Source of the DNA: Domibacillus sp. DTU_2020_1001157_1_SI_ALB_TIR_016
GTDB lineage: Bacteria; Bacillota; Bacilli; Bacillales; Domibacillaceae
Assembly (NCBI RefSeq): GCF_032341995.1
Contig: NZ_CP135439.1
Location: forward strand, 248,001-312,000
Reading direction: 5' to 3'
DNA length: 64,000 nt
Made by a program: the position numbers and the translations under genes. Shown here piece by piece: positions 7,192 to 15,080 of this stretch (position 1 is the first letter of the stretch; every line of letters begins with the position of its first letter). The notes below the pieces were generated by a model that worked only from the letters and a program-made list of their open reading frames with translations, made no database searches and was not told the origin of the DNA.

Positions 7192-8760
7192 ATGACAACT
7201 ACAATCGAGCGCACACCATTTAAAAACGAGCCATTCACAAACTTCGCGGATGAAGCAAACAAAAAAGCAATGCAGGATGCACTGGCAAAAGTAAAAAGTG
7301 AACTTGGCGGCACATTCCCGCTTGTTATTGGCGGAAAACGAGTGGAAACAGAAGAAGTACTAACATCTATTAATCCAGGGAACACAGATGAAATTGTTGG
7401 CTACGCATCAAAAGGAACATCAGAACATGCGGAAGCAGCGATGCAGGCGGCACTAGCAGCATTTGAATCGTGGAAGCACACAGCACCGGCAGAGCGCGCT
7501 GAGTATTTGTTCAAAGCGGCAGACTTAATGCGCCAGCGCAAGCATGAATTCTCTGCAGCGCTTGTATACGAAGTAGGGAAAAACTGGGCAGAAGCAGATG
7601 CAGATACAGCAGAAGCGATTGATTTCATGGAATTTTACGCACGTGAAATGATCCGTTTAAGCGAAACGAGCAAGCACCAGCCGCTAACACAAGTAGAAGG
7701 GGAAAAAACAGAGTTAACGTATATTCCGCTTGGTGTTGGTGTCGTGATTTCACCATTTAACTTCCCGCTGGCGATTATGGCTGGAACAACGGTTGCTTCG
7801 ATTGTGTCAGGCAACACAGTGATCTTAAAGCCGGCAGATTCTGCTCCAATCGTTGCGGCGAAATTCGTTCAGCTGATGGAAGAAGTCGGCCTGCCGGATG
7901 GCGTGTTGAACTTTGTACCGGGCGATGGCATTGAAGTAGGAGAATACTTGGTAGAGCATCCGAAAACAAGATTCATTTCTTTCACAGGCTCTCGTGCTGT
8001 TGGCTGCCGTATTTACGAGCGTGCTTCAAAAGTACAGCCAGGCCAACTATGGCTGAAGCGTGTCATAGCTGAAATGGGCGGAAAAGACGGCGTTGTCGTA
8101 GATGAAACAGCTGATCTAGATGCGGCAGCAGCAGCGATTGTTGCTTCAGCATACGGCTTCCAGGGTCAAAAGTGCTCAGCGGGCTCCCGTGCGATTATCG
8201 TTGAATCTGTTTATGACGAAGTGGTTGAAAAAGTAGTCGCGCTTACGAAAGAACTTCAAGTGGGCCTTCCGGAAGAAAATGCATCAATCGGACCGGTAAT
8301 TGATCAAAAATCATTCGATAAAATTATGGGATACATTGAAATCGGCAAATCAGAAGGCGTTTTAAAAACAGGAGGCCAAAAAGCGGAAGGAAACGGCTAT
8401 TATATCGAGCCAACAATTTTCGCAGATGTAGATCCAAAAGCCCGTATTATGCAGGAAGAAATCTTCGGCCCTGTACTGGCAATAGCAAAAGCGGCGGACT
8501 GGAAAGAAGCAATTGCAATTTACAATGACACAGAATACGGCTTAACAGGCGGATTCTTCTCTAAAGAAGAAGATCGTTTAAGCTATGCACTTGAAAACAT
8601 GCATTGCGGTAACTTGTATTTAAATAAAAAGTGCACAGGCGCTTTGGTTGGCGTGCACCCGTTTGGCGGATTTAACATGTCCGGCACGGATTCAAAAGCG
8701 GGCGGGTATGATTACCTTCTTCTCTTCACACAAGGGAAAATGCTGGCACGCAAGCTGTAA
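7192..8760 (+). CDS. putC: 1-pyrroline-5-carboxylate dehydrogenase
   Basis: NAD-dependent aldehyde dehydrogenase converting glutamate-gamma-semialdehyde to glutamate, second step of proline catabolism. 522 aa, close to the Bacillus PutC/RocA length. SPFNFPLAI and FTGSRAVG mark the NAD-binding region, AEMGGKDGVVV holds the general-base Glu and GFQGQKCSAGSR the catalytic Cys. It lies 19 bp after putB behind AAAAGGAGA. The hairpin that follows may reduce read-through into putP. Confidence 0.96.
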   Translation: MTTTIERTPFKNEPFTNFADEANKKAMQDALAKVKSELGGTFPLVIGGKRVETEEVLTSINPGNTDEIVGYASKGTSEHAEAAMQAALAAFESWKHTAPAERAEYLFKAADLMRQRKHEFSAALVYEVGKNWAEADADTAEAIDFMEFYAREMIRLSETSKHQPLTQVEGEKTELTYIPLGVGVVISPFNFPLAIMAGTTVASIVSGNTVILKPADSAPIVAAKFVQLMEEVGLPDGVLNFVPGDGIEVGEYLVEHPKTRFISFTGSRAVGCRIYERASKVQPGQLWLKRVIAEMGGKDGVVVDETADLDAAAAAIVASAYGFQGQKCSAGSRAIIVESVYDEVVEKVVALTKELQVGLPEENASIGPVIDQKSFDKIMGYIEIGKSEGVLKTGGQKAEGNGYYIEPTIFADVDPKARIMQEEIFGPVLAIAKAADWKEAIAIYNDTEYGLTGGFFSKEEDRLSYALENMHCGNLYLNKKCTGALVGVHPFGGFNMSGTDSKAGGYDYLLLFTQGKMLARKL

Positions 8761-8771
8761 GAGTGAATCTC

Positions 8772-8819
8772 GAGCTGCCTTTCTGGCTTTTCAGGTCTTG
8801 AAAGGCAGCTCTTCTTTTA
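8772..8819 (+). terminator. Intrinsic terminator or attenuator between putC and putP
   Basis: Stem GAGCTGCCTTTC / GAAAGGCAGCTC followed by TTCTTTTATT. It is located in the 80-bp gap between two genes of one pathway, so partial termination lowering putP expression relative to putBC is likely. Confidence 0.7.
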
Positions 8820-8840
8820 TTAAAAGGGGGAGAAGGAGAA

Positions 8841-10304
8841 ATGGATATCCAATTACTTATTCCAATTGGCATATACATGGTGGGGATGCTGTTGATCGGA
8901 TACGCAGCGTACAAACGAACATCGAATTTATCAGATTACATGCTTGGGGGCCGCTCGGTTGGACCGGCTGTTACAGCTCTTAGTGCAGGCGCTTCTGACA
9001 TGAGCGGATGGCTGTTAATGGGGCTTCCCGGGGCAATGTATGTACAGGGGCTGAGTGCTTCCTGGATTGCGATCGGTTTGACGATCGGCGCTTTTTTAAA
9101 CTGGCTGTATGTCGCACCTCGTTTACGTGTGTACACAGAGATTGCGAACAATTCAATGACCATTCCATCTTTTTTGGAAAACAGATTTGGGGATCGCTCT
9201 AATTTGCTCCGGCTGACATCCGGACTTGTCATTATCGTCTTCTTTACATTTTATGTATCATCAGGCATTGTTTCTGGCGGCGTGCTGTTTGAAACCTCGT
9301 TTGGGGTCGATTACAAAGTCGGTTTGTGGATTATTGCCGGTGTTGTCGTCGCATACACATTATTTGGTGGGTTTTTAGCCGTCAGCTGGACGGACTTTGT
9401 TCAAGGACTTATTATGGTAAGCGCTCTCATTGTGGTGCCGGTCGTAACCATTATGAAAATTGGCGGCATCGGCCCGGTTTTCACAGAAATGAATACGATG
9501 AATCCAGATCTGTTTAATATCTTTACCGGGACAAGCGTTCTTGGCATCATTTCATTAATGGCATGGGGACTGGGATATTTCGGGCAGCCCCATATTATCG
9601 TCCGCTTTATGGCGATTACCTCTGTGAAAGAAATTAAAAAAGCACGCAATATCGGCATGAGCTGGATGATTTTCTCAGTCGGCGGCGCGATGCTGACAGG
9701 GTTCCTTGGTCTCGCTTATTACTCGCAGCAGCAGGGAGAGCTTGCCGATCCGGAAACTGTCTTTATTACATTGAGTGAAATTTTGTTCCATCCATTTATA
9801 AGCGGCTTTTTGCTGGCGGCATTGCTGGCGGCTGTCATGAGTACAATTTCTTCGCAGCTTCTTGTGACGTCAAGCTCATTGACAGAAGACATTTACAAAA
9901 CGTTTTTCCGCAGGTCTGCATCCGACAAAGAATTGATGCTGATCAGCCGCGGTGCTGTGTTGGTGGTTGCTGTTCTGGCTGTTGGCCTGGCACTCAATAA
10001 TAACAGTACCATTCTTTCGCTTGTCGGCTATGCATGGGCAGGGTTCGGCGCTGCATTTGGCCCGGTTATTTTAATGAGTTTGTATTGGAAACGAATGAAC
10101 AAATGGGGAGCACTGGCTGGTATTATCGGCGGCGCTGTAACGGTTATCGTTTGGGCAAGTATTCCGTCTTTGGCAGGACTGCTGTATGAAATTATCCCAG
10201 GCTTCTTTGTCAGCACCGTCGCTGTCTGGGCAGTCAGCCTGATGACACCTGCGCCAAGCGCACAACTAACCCGCTCATATGAAAAATACGAGGAAACGGC
10301 ATAA
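8841..10304 (+). CDS. putP: Sodium/proline symporter
   Basis: Sodium:solute symporter (SSS) family, 487 aa, about 13 TM helices. Typical PutP segments are present: RTSNLSDYMLGGRSVGP near the N-terminus (TM2, substrate and Na+ region), GASDMSGWLLMGLPG, and the family signature around GFLLAALLAAVMSTISSQLLVTSS. It brings proline in with Na+. The start follows AAAAGGGGGAGAAGGAG. It sits between putC and glutamate dehydrogenase, with only 17 bp to the latter, so uptake, oxidation to glutamate and glutamate deamination are encoded together. Confidence 0.95.
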   Translation: MDIQLLIPIGIYMVGMLLIGYAAYKRTSNLSDYMLGGRSVGPAVTALSAGASDMSGWLLMGLPGAMYVQGLSASWIAIGLTIGAFLNWLYVAPRLRVYTEIANNSMTIPSFLENRFGDRSNLLRLTSGLVIIVFFTFYVSSGIVSGGVLFETSFGVDYKVGLWIIAGVVVAYTLFGGFLAVSWTDFVQGLIMVSALIVVPVVTIMKIGGIGPVFTEMNTMNPDLFNIFTGTSVLGIISLMAWGLGYFGQPHIIVRFMAITSVKEIKKARNIGMSWMIFSVGGAMLTGFLGLAYYSQQQGELADPETVFITLSEILFHPFISGFLLAALLAAVMSTISSQLLVTSSSLTEDIYKTFFRRSASDKELMLISRGAVLVVAVLAVGLALNNNSTILSLVGYAWAGFGAAFGPVILMSLYWKRMNKWGALAGIIGGAVTVIVWASIPSLAGLLYEIIPGFFVSTVAVWAVSLMTPAPSAQLTRSYEKYEETA

Positions 10305-10321
10305 AAGAAAGGATGAATCCA

Positions 10322-11581
10322 ATGATCGCGGCAGCAAAAACAGAGCAGCTTAATGTACTTGAACGTACACAACTTGTGATGGAGCAGGCACTGAACAAAA
10401 TGTCCTACGGAAAAGACGTCTACGAATTGTTAAAAGAACCGCAGCGCTTACTGACGGTCCGAATTCCAGTTCGAATGGATGACGGCACTACGACTGTTTT
10501 CACCGGCTGGCGCGCCCAGCACAATGATGCGGTCGGTCCAACAAAAGGCGGCATTCGTTTTCATCCGGACGTAACCGTAGAAGAAGTGAAGGCGTTGTCG
10601 ATCTGGATGAGTATGAAATGCGGCTTGGCCAACCTGCCATATGGAGGCGGAAAAGGCGGCATTCAATGTGATCCGCGGGCCATGTCGATGGGTGAACTCG
10701 AGCGCCTCAGCCGGGGATATGTCCGGGCGATCAGCCAAATTGTCGGGCCGACAAAGGATATTCCGGCACCAGATGTGTATACCAATGCACAAATTATGGC
10801 CTGGATGATGGATGAATACAGCCACATTCGCGAATTTGATTCACCAGGCTTTATTACCGGTAAACCGGTTGTGCTCGGCGGTTCACTTGGGCGGGATTCC
10901 TCAACGGCTAAAGGTGTGACCATCGTAATGAAAGAAGCTGCTCGTCTCGCTGGTTTTTCTGTGCAGGGAGCACGGGTGATCATTCAAGGCTTTGGAAATG
11001 CCGGCAGTTATCTGGCTCAATTTCTTCATAAAGAAGGCGCGATTATCGTCGGTGTATCCGATGCATACGGTGCTCTTTATGACCCTGATGGACTCGATAT
11101 TCCGTATTTGCTTGACCGCCGCGACTCGTTTGGAACGGTTTCAAATTTAGTAGAAAACTGCATCACAAATGAAGAGATGCTGCAAAAACCATGTGATATT
11201 CTTGTGCCGGCAGCCATTTCAAATCAGCTGACAGCAGCCAATGCGCCTCACATTCAAGCAAAAGTGGTAGTGGAGGCGGCCAATGGTCCGACGACGCTGG
11301 AAGGAACGAAAATCCTCACCGAACGAGGCATCCTTCTTGTGCCGGATGTACTGGCAAGCGCCGGCGGCGTGATCGTCTCTTATTTTGAATGGGTGCAGAA
11401 CAATCAAGGCTACTACTGGACAGAACAGGAAGTAGATGAAAAGCTTGAAGCGATCTTAACAGCTGCTTTTACGAATGTATACAATACAGCCCAGCAGCAC
11501 GAAACAGATATGCGCCTTGCCGCTTACATGGCGGGGCTGAAGAAAATGGTTGAAGCTTGCACGTACCGTGGATGGGTTTAA
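10322..11581 (+). CDS. NAD-type glutamate dehydrogenase (GudB/RocG class)
   Basis: Deaminates glutamate to 2-oxoglutarate and ammonia, completing the proline route. Catalytic and substrate residues are seen in TKGGIRFHP, MKCGLANLPYGGGKGG and the D of IPAPDVYTN; the Rossmann motif is GFGNAGS. Two in-frame ATGs exist; the first (10313) directly abuts the AAAGG ribosome site, so the second (10322, 419 aa) is the workable start. Length matches Bacillus RocG/GudB (about 424). Which of the two paralogues it represents cannot be decided, but the location behind putP argues for a catabolic role. A terminator follows. Confidence 0.94.
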   Translation: MIAAAKTEQLNVLERTQLVMEQALNKMSYGKDVYELLKEPQRLLTVRIPVRMDDGTTTVFTGWRAQHNDAVGPTKGGIRFHPDVTVEEVKALSIWMSMKCGLANLPYGGGKGGIQCDPRAMSMGELERLSRGYVRAISQIVGPTKDIPAPDVYTNAQIMAWMMDEYSHIREFDSPGFITGKPVVLGGSLGRDSSTAKGVTIVMKEAARLAGFSVQGARVIIQGFGNAGSYLAQFLHKEGAIIVGVSDAYGALYDPDGLDIPYLLDRRDSFGTVSNLVENCITNEEMLQKPCDILVPAAISNQLTAANAPHIQAKVVVEAANGPTTLEGTKILTERGILLVPDVLASAGGVIVSYFEWVQNNQGYYWTEQEVDEKLEAILTAAFTNVYNTAQQHETDMRLAAYMAGLKKMVEACTYRGWV

Positions 11582-11582
11582 T

Positions 11583-11612
11583 AAAGGAGCGCCCTTTGGG
11601 TGCTCCTTTTTT
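11583..11612 (+). terminator. Rho-independent terminator after glutamate dehydrogenase
   Basis: Stem AAAGGAGC...GCTCCTTT with a short loop and T6. Confidence 0.8.
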
Positions 11613-11654
11613 CTACTGAAAAAGATAGATAAAGGAGAAAGGAAGGGATACGGG

Positions 11655-12506
11655 GTGTCTTTTAAAATAGGCTTTCGCACGGTGAAAACAGCTGTGGCTG
11701 TGTCGGCAGCGATTGCCGCCGCAGGATTTCTTCAGCTTGAGTTTTATGTGTCGTCCGCAATCATTACGATCTTATGTGTGCAGCATTCACGTCAGAAGTC
11801 GCTTCAAAGCGCCCGTGACCGCTTTTTTGCCTGCATGCTGTCGATCCCGTTTTCGTTTGTTTTTTTCGAAGGATTCGGCTACCATCCGCCTGTGATTGGC
11901 GCACTGCTGCTGGTTTTTATTCCATTGACGGTTATGCTGAAAATCAATGAAGGCATTGTGACGAGTACGGTCATTCTTCTGCATATTTACGCATTTGGCC
12001 ATATGACAGCAGCGGTTGTGTTCAATGAAATCGGCCTCGTGGTGATTGGTATTAGCGCGGCGCTTCTGGTGAATTTGTATATGCCGGGGCTTGAACGCCA
12101 GCTCGCCCTTCAAAAAGAAACAATTGAAGCACGCTTTAAACATCTGCTGATTGACGTTGTTCTGTCACTGCGGGACGGAAACCCCTGCTGGAAAGAGGCG
12201 GATCTTTTCCATACGGCCCATTTAATCAAAGAAGCGCAGAAATTGGCAGCTCGGGAGCAGGAAAACCATTTTGGCCGTTCGGATGACAGCTTCTGTGCTT
12301 ATTTTGATCAGGCTGAGCAGAAGCTGGCTGCGCTGCGCCGCTTTCTAGACGTCGTTCCGCTTCATGAATCGAACGAAGAACTGGCAGATTGGATCGAATC
12401 ATTCAGCTATGGCAGCGAAATAAAAGACGGGAAACCCCCTCAGCCTGCCCGCCTTCTTCTTGCTATTTGGGAGATGAATCAGTTTATGGGCCAGCACCTC
12501 CGGTAG
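11655..12506 (+). CDS. Aromatic acid exporter family protein (ArAE/FUSC-like)
   Basis: 283 aa. N-terminal half with about five TM helices (FKIGFRTVKTAVAVS, then QLEFYVSSAIITILCVQ), the fingerprint of the ArAE_1 domain, and a C-terminal cytosolic helical half (from residue about 145) like the ArAE_1_C domain. Such proteins resemble the membrane part of AaeB/FUSC exporters for aromatic acids; the substrate is unknown. The frame is open from 11550, through the glutamate dehydrogenase terminator, but GTG at 11655 is 7 nt behind AAAGGAAGGG and starts right at the domain, so I choose it. Confidence 0.75.
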   Translation: MSFKIGFRTVKTAVAVSAAIAAAGFLQLEFYVSSAIITILCVQHSRQKSLQSARDRFFACMLSIPFSFVFFEGFGYHPPVIGALLLVFIPLTVMLKINEGIVTSTVILLHIYAFGHMTAAVVFNEIGLVVIGISAALLVNLYMPGLERQLALQKETIEARFKHLLIDVVLSLRDGNPCWKEADLFHTAHLIKEAQKLAAREQENHFGRSDDSFCAYFDQAEQKLAALRRFLDVVPLHESNEELADWIESFSYGSEIKDGKPPQPARLLLAIWEMNQFMGQHLR

Positions 12507-12511
12507 AAAGG

Positions 12512-12560
12512 ACCCTTCCTTTTATGGTAAGTTAAATAAAAAGGAAGAAAGGGTTTTTTT
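12512..12560 (+). terminator. Terminator hairpin overlapping the ribosome site of the next gene
   Basis: Stem ACCCTTCCTTTT paired with AAAAGGAAGAAAGGGT (4-nt bulge), then T7 running directly into the ATG at 12561. The 3' arm contains the purine-rich ribosome site of the regulator gene, so folding would both end the exporter transcript and hide that site in read-through RNA. Confidence 0.6.
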
Positions 12561-14036
12561 ATGGAACGCATCACCTTTCAGACGGTTCATCCGGACACAG
12601 CAGCGGCCGATGCAGGGCAGCAGCTGGCAAACTGCCATTGTATCGTCATTCAAAAAAGCGGGAATTATTATACAATCGAACAGCACGAAGCGGGCCTGCT
12701 TTCAGGCGAGGGCACTATTGGTGAATGGCTGGAAAGAAGCGGCTGGCTTCCGTCATCAGCGGTTCAGGCCGAAGGAGAAGGCGATTGGGATTGGCGCCGG
12801 CCTGTTCTTTACGTACGGGACAATGGCATTGACCAGATTGTCACCCCGGCTATGCGGATCCGCCTTTTAACGGGCTATTTTCACACACTGGCGGAAACCA
12901 TTAATGATTCCGTAACGGCAGTTGACAGAGAAGGAACCGTTCTTTTCTGGAATACAACGGCTGAAGAAACGTTCGGCATTTCCCGGGAAAAAATTATCGG
13001 GCAAAAAATCGGTGACCATTTCCAGGCCGAGTCGCTTGTGCTTAACAGTGTTCTGCAGCATGGCCAGATCGTCCGCGGGGAATACCACCGTCCGAATGAG
13101 ACCAACCACGTGCTCATTAACGCTTCTCCGGTTGTGGTAGATGGGAATATAGCTGGCGGCATTTCGACCGAGCACGATATTACCAATATGATGAAGCTGA
13201 ATGAAGAGCTTGATTCAGCGCTGCCGATGCATATACAGGCGAAAGATCCTTTTTCCTCTATTACGGGCAGCGATCCAAAGCTTGCGGCTTCTTTGGAAGC
13301 TGCGCGAAAAGCAGCGCACGCCAACATGCCGGTTCATTTAACAGGCGAGCCAGGCTCCGGGAAAGAAATGATGGCTCAGGCGATTCATTTCAGCGGCTCC
13401 AAGGCGGCCGAGCCGTTCGTTGCGATGAACTGCAGTGTGGTGCCGGAATCATTGCTTGAAATGGAGCTGTTCGGCTACGGAAACGACAGCCAGACGGGTA
13501 AGCTGAATCAAGCGCGGGGCGGCACATTGTTCATTGGAGACATCGACAAGCTGCCAGCACCGCTTCGGGACCGGCTGTTTGCTTCAACAGAGCACGTCCG
13601 GCTCATTACCGCCTCCAGCAGCCCCATTGTACTTGATCAAACAATGGCGATCACCATTGACATTCCGCCGCTTCGAAACCGGAAAGAAGATATTTTGCCG
13701 CTCGTAGAAACCTTCTTAAAAGAATTCAGCGCCAAATACAACAAACCAATGGATACGATCAGTCCAGATGCGGCGCTTATGTTCACTGAGCATGACTGGC
13801 CTGGCAACGTACGCGAGCTCCGCAATGTCATCGAGCGCTGCGTCCTGCTTGGCGACGGACCGGTACTCACCAAAAAGCACCTGCCGGAGGATATGGCCCG
13901 CCCCGCTAAAACAGATGAGGCGGCCGCCATCGAGCAGGCACTGCAAAAAACATACGGCAACAAGTCCGCAGCCGCCACCCTGCTCGGTATTTCCAGAGGC
14001 ACGCTTTATAACAAAATGAAAGAATATGGACTTTAA
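12561..14036 (+). CDS. PAS/AAA+/Fis-type regulator lacking the sigma-54 contact loop
   Basis: 491 aa with the order of a bacterial enhancer-binding protein: an N-terminal region of about 100 residues (possibly a degenerate CBS-like pair), a PAS domain (about 105-220, MNDSVTAVDREGTVLFWN-like), an AAA+ region (about 235-430) and a Fis-type HTH (about 455-491, KSAAATLLGISRGTLYNKM). Walker A is GEPGSGKE (about 262-269). The expected GAFTGA loop after ELFG is absent: ELFGYGNDSQTG leads straight to GGTLFIGDID, in which Walker B DE is GD. The sensor/arginine-finger stretch (FREDLYYRL) is also missing. It therefore probably does not drive sigma-54 but acts otherwise, as TyrR does. The put/glutamate dehydrogenase genes are plausible targets. 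Confidence 0.85.
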   Translation: MERITFQTVHPDTAAADAGQQLANCHCIVIQKSGNYYTIEQHEAGLLSGEGTIGEWLERSGWLPSSAVQAEGEGDWDWRRPVLYVRDNGIDQIVTPAMRIRLLTGYFHTLAETINDSVTAVDREGTVLFWNTTAEETFGISREKIIGQKIGDHFQAESLVLNSVLQHGQIVRGEYHRPNETNHVLINASPVVVDGNIAGGISTEHDITNMMKLNEELDSALPMHIQAKDPFSSITGSDPKLAASLEAARKAAHANMPVHLTGEPGSGKEMMAQAIHFSGSKAAEPFVAMNCSVVPESLLEMELFGYGNDSQTGKLNQARGGTLFIGDIDKLPAPLRDRLFASTEHVRLITASSSPIVLDQTMAITIDIPPLRNRKEDILPLVETFLKEFSAKYNKPMDTISPDAALMFTEHDWPGNVRELRNVIERCVLLGDGPVLTKKHLPEDMARPAKTDEAAAIEQALQKTYGNKSAAATLLGISRGTLYNKMKEYGL

Positions 14037-14045
14037 CAAAAGAGC

Positions 14046-14078
14046 CAGTTTCCTGCTGCGGCGGGGAGCTGTTTTTTT
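14046..14078 (+). terminator. Rho-independent terminator after the regulator
   Basis: Stem CAGTTTCC / GGGAGCTG (two G.U pairs), loop of about 10 nt, T7 at 14072-14078. Confidence 0.65.
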
Positions 14079-14086
14079 ATTTTTCG

Positions 14087-14211
14087 GCCGGAAAATGATT
14101 GCTCTGAGCCGGAAAAACAACTTTTGGGCCGGAAAATCCCTGTTCAAGGCCGGATTACGATTTTTCCGGCTTAAACAAACACTATTCCGGCCCAAAATAA
14201 AAAAATCCGGC
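14087..14211. repeat. Phased GCCGGA/TCCGGC array A (4 + 3 hexamers)
   Basis: GCCGGA begins at 14087, 14108, 14128 and 14149 (steps 21, 20, 21), then after 16 bp the reverse complement TCCGGC begins at 14165, 14186 and 14206 (steps 21, 20). The hexamers are usually extended by one G or C (GGCCGGA) and followed by A/T-rich spacers. The steps equal two turns of B-DNA. The array fills the gap between the regulator terminator and the Nudix gene. It contains no ORF and resembles array B at 23219-23322. Confidence 0.85.
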
Positions 14212-14294
14212 CTAACAGTGCTTAGGTATATTCTTATTCAGGGGTAATATTTCCTTATAAACCGAAAATGTTAATAGTAAGGGAGTTAGTTAAA

Positions 14295-14693
14295 ATGAAA
14301 AAAACAGTCCGTGTAGTAGGAGCGGTCATTGAAAATGAAAAAAGTGAAATTTTATGTGCATTACGTTCTCCAGACATGGCCTTGCCAAACTTATGGGAGT
14401 TTCCGGGAGGGAAAATTGAAGCGGGCGAAACACCTGAAGAAAGCTTAAAGCGTGAAATTCAAGAGGAGTTAGCTTGCGAGATTGAAGTGGGAGAGAAAAT
14501 TGAAGAAGTCACGCATGAATATGAGGCAGTGATCGTGAATTTATTAACCTATCGCTCTCGTATTTTAAGCGGGCTTCCAACTCCCGAGGAGCATGCGGAA
14601 TTGCGCTGGGTCTCACGTGATCGATTGAATGATTTAGAATGGGCCCCTGCCGACATTCCTACGATTACTCAACTAATGAACCGGTTAGGGTAA
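14295..14693 (+). CDS. Nudix hydrolase, MutT/8-oxo-dGTPase-like
   Basis: 132 aa single Nudix domain. The box GKIEAGETPEESLKREIQEEL fits GX5EX7REUXEEX with Ala in place of the last Gly, and the start RVVGAVIENEKSEILCALRS plus LWEFPGGK is the MutT-type entry. Likely sanitises 8-oxo-dGTP or hydrolyses CTP-like nucleotides (the NTP-PPase2 group). A longer frame opens at 14268, but the ATG at 14295 has AAGGGAG 10 nt upstream and precedes the domain directly. Codon use is more A/T-rich (TTA leucines) than in neighbouring genes, which may reflect transfer. Confidence 0.85.
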   Translation: MKKTVRVVGAVIENEKSEILCALRSPDMALPNLWEFPGGKIEAGETPEESLKREIQEELACEIEVGEKIEEVTHEYEAVIVNLLTYRSRILSGLPTPEEHAELRWVSRDRLNDLEWAPADIPTITQLMNRLG

Positions 14694-15080
14694 GAGCAAA
14701 TAAAGTTGAATAAGATAAAGGAACCGTACGACACAGAAAGCACAGACTATGCCACATTTGTGGCCAGGTCTGTGTAGCCTTTATTAAAAGATAAAAAAGG
14801 TAGTTTAATAGAAAAGTTGCTGAATTGGTTTACCTATACAGCTTTCCCCGTTTTTCTTCCATTTCCACCTTCTACAGCTAAGTCTCTCTCATAATTGTAT
14901 ATGTTAATTTATTACATTTAATAACTGTCTGAATAGTCATATTTCCAGCCTTGTATCATGTTATAATCATCCTAATATGGAACATAAAAATCAGTGTGTA
15001 AGCGTTATCTTTTTTTTAGAAAAAAGCACATAAGGGATCCATTTCTTTACAGGACCATTATGTGAAGCAGGAGGGGCATC
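14694..15080. other. 387-bp intergenic region between the Nudix gene and the histidine kinase
   Basis: Contains a hairpin at 14740-14775 (GCACAGAC...GTCTGTGT enclosing GCCAC/GTGGC), which may end Nudix transcription although its T-tract is weak. A TATAAT at 14962-14967 may be the -10 box of the kinase gene, without a good -35. I see no ORF with a ribosome site in the rest, which is A/T-rich. Confidence 0.6.

Noticed and set aside
11550..11654. N-terminal extension of the aromatic acid exporter
   Set aside because: It overlaps the end of glutamate dehydrogenase and its terminator; the GTG at 11655 has a good ribosome site.
14087..14211. CRISPR-like regular spacing
   Set aside because: Repeat units are 6-7 bp, spacers 14-15 bp, and the orientation flips in the middle; no cas genes are present.
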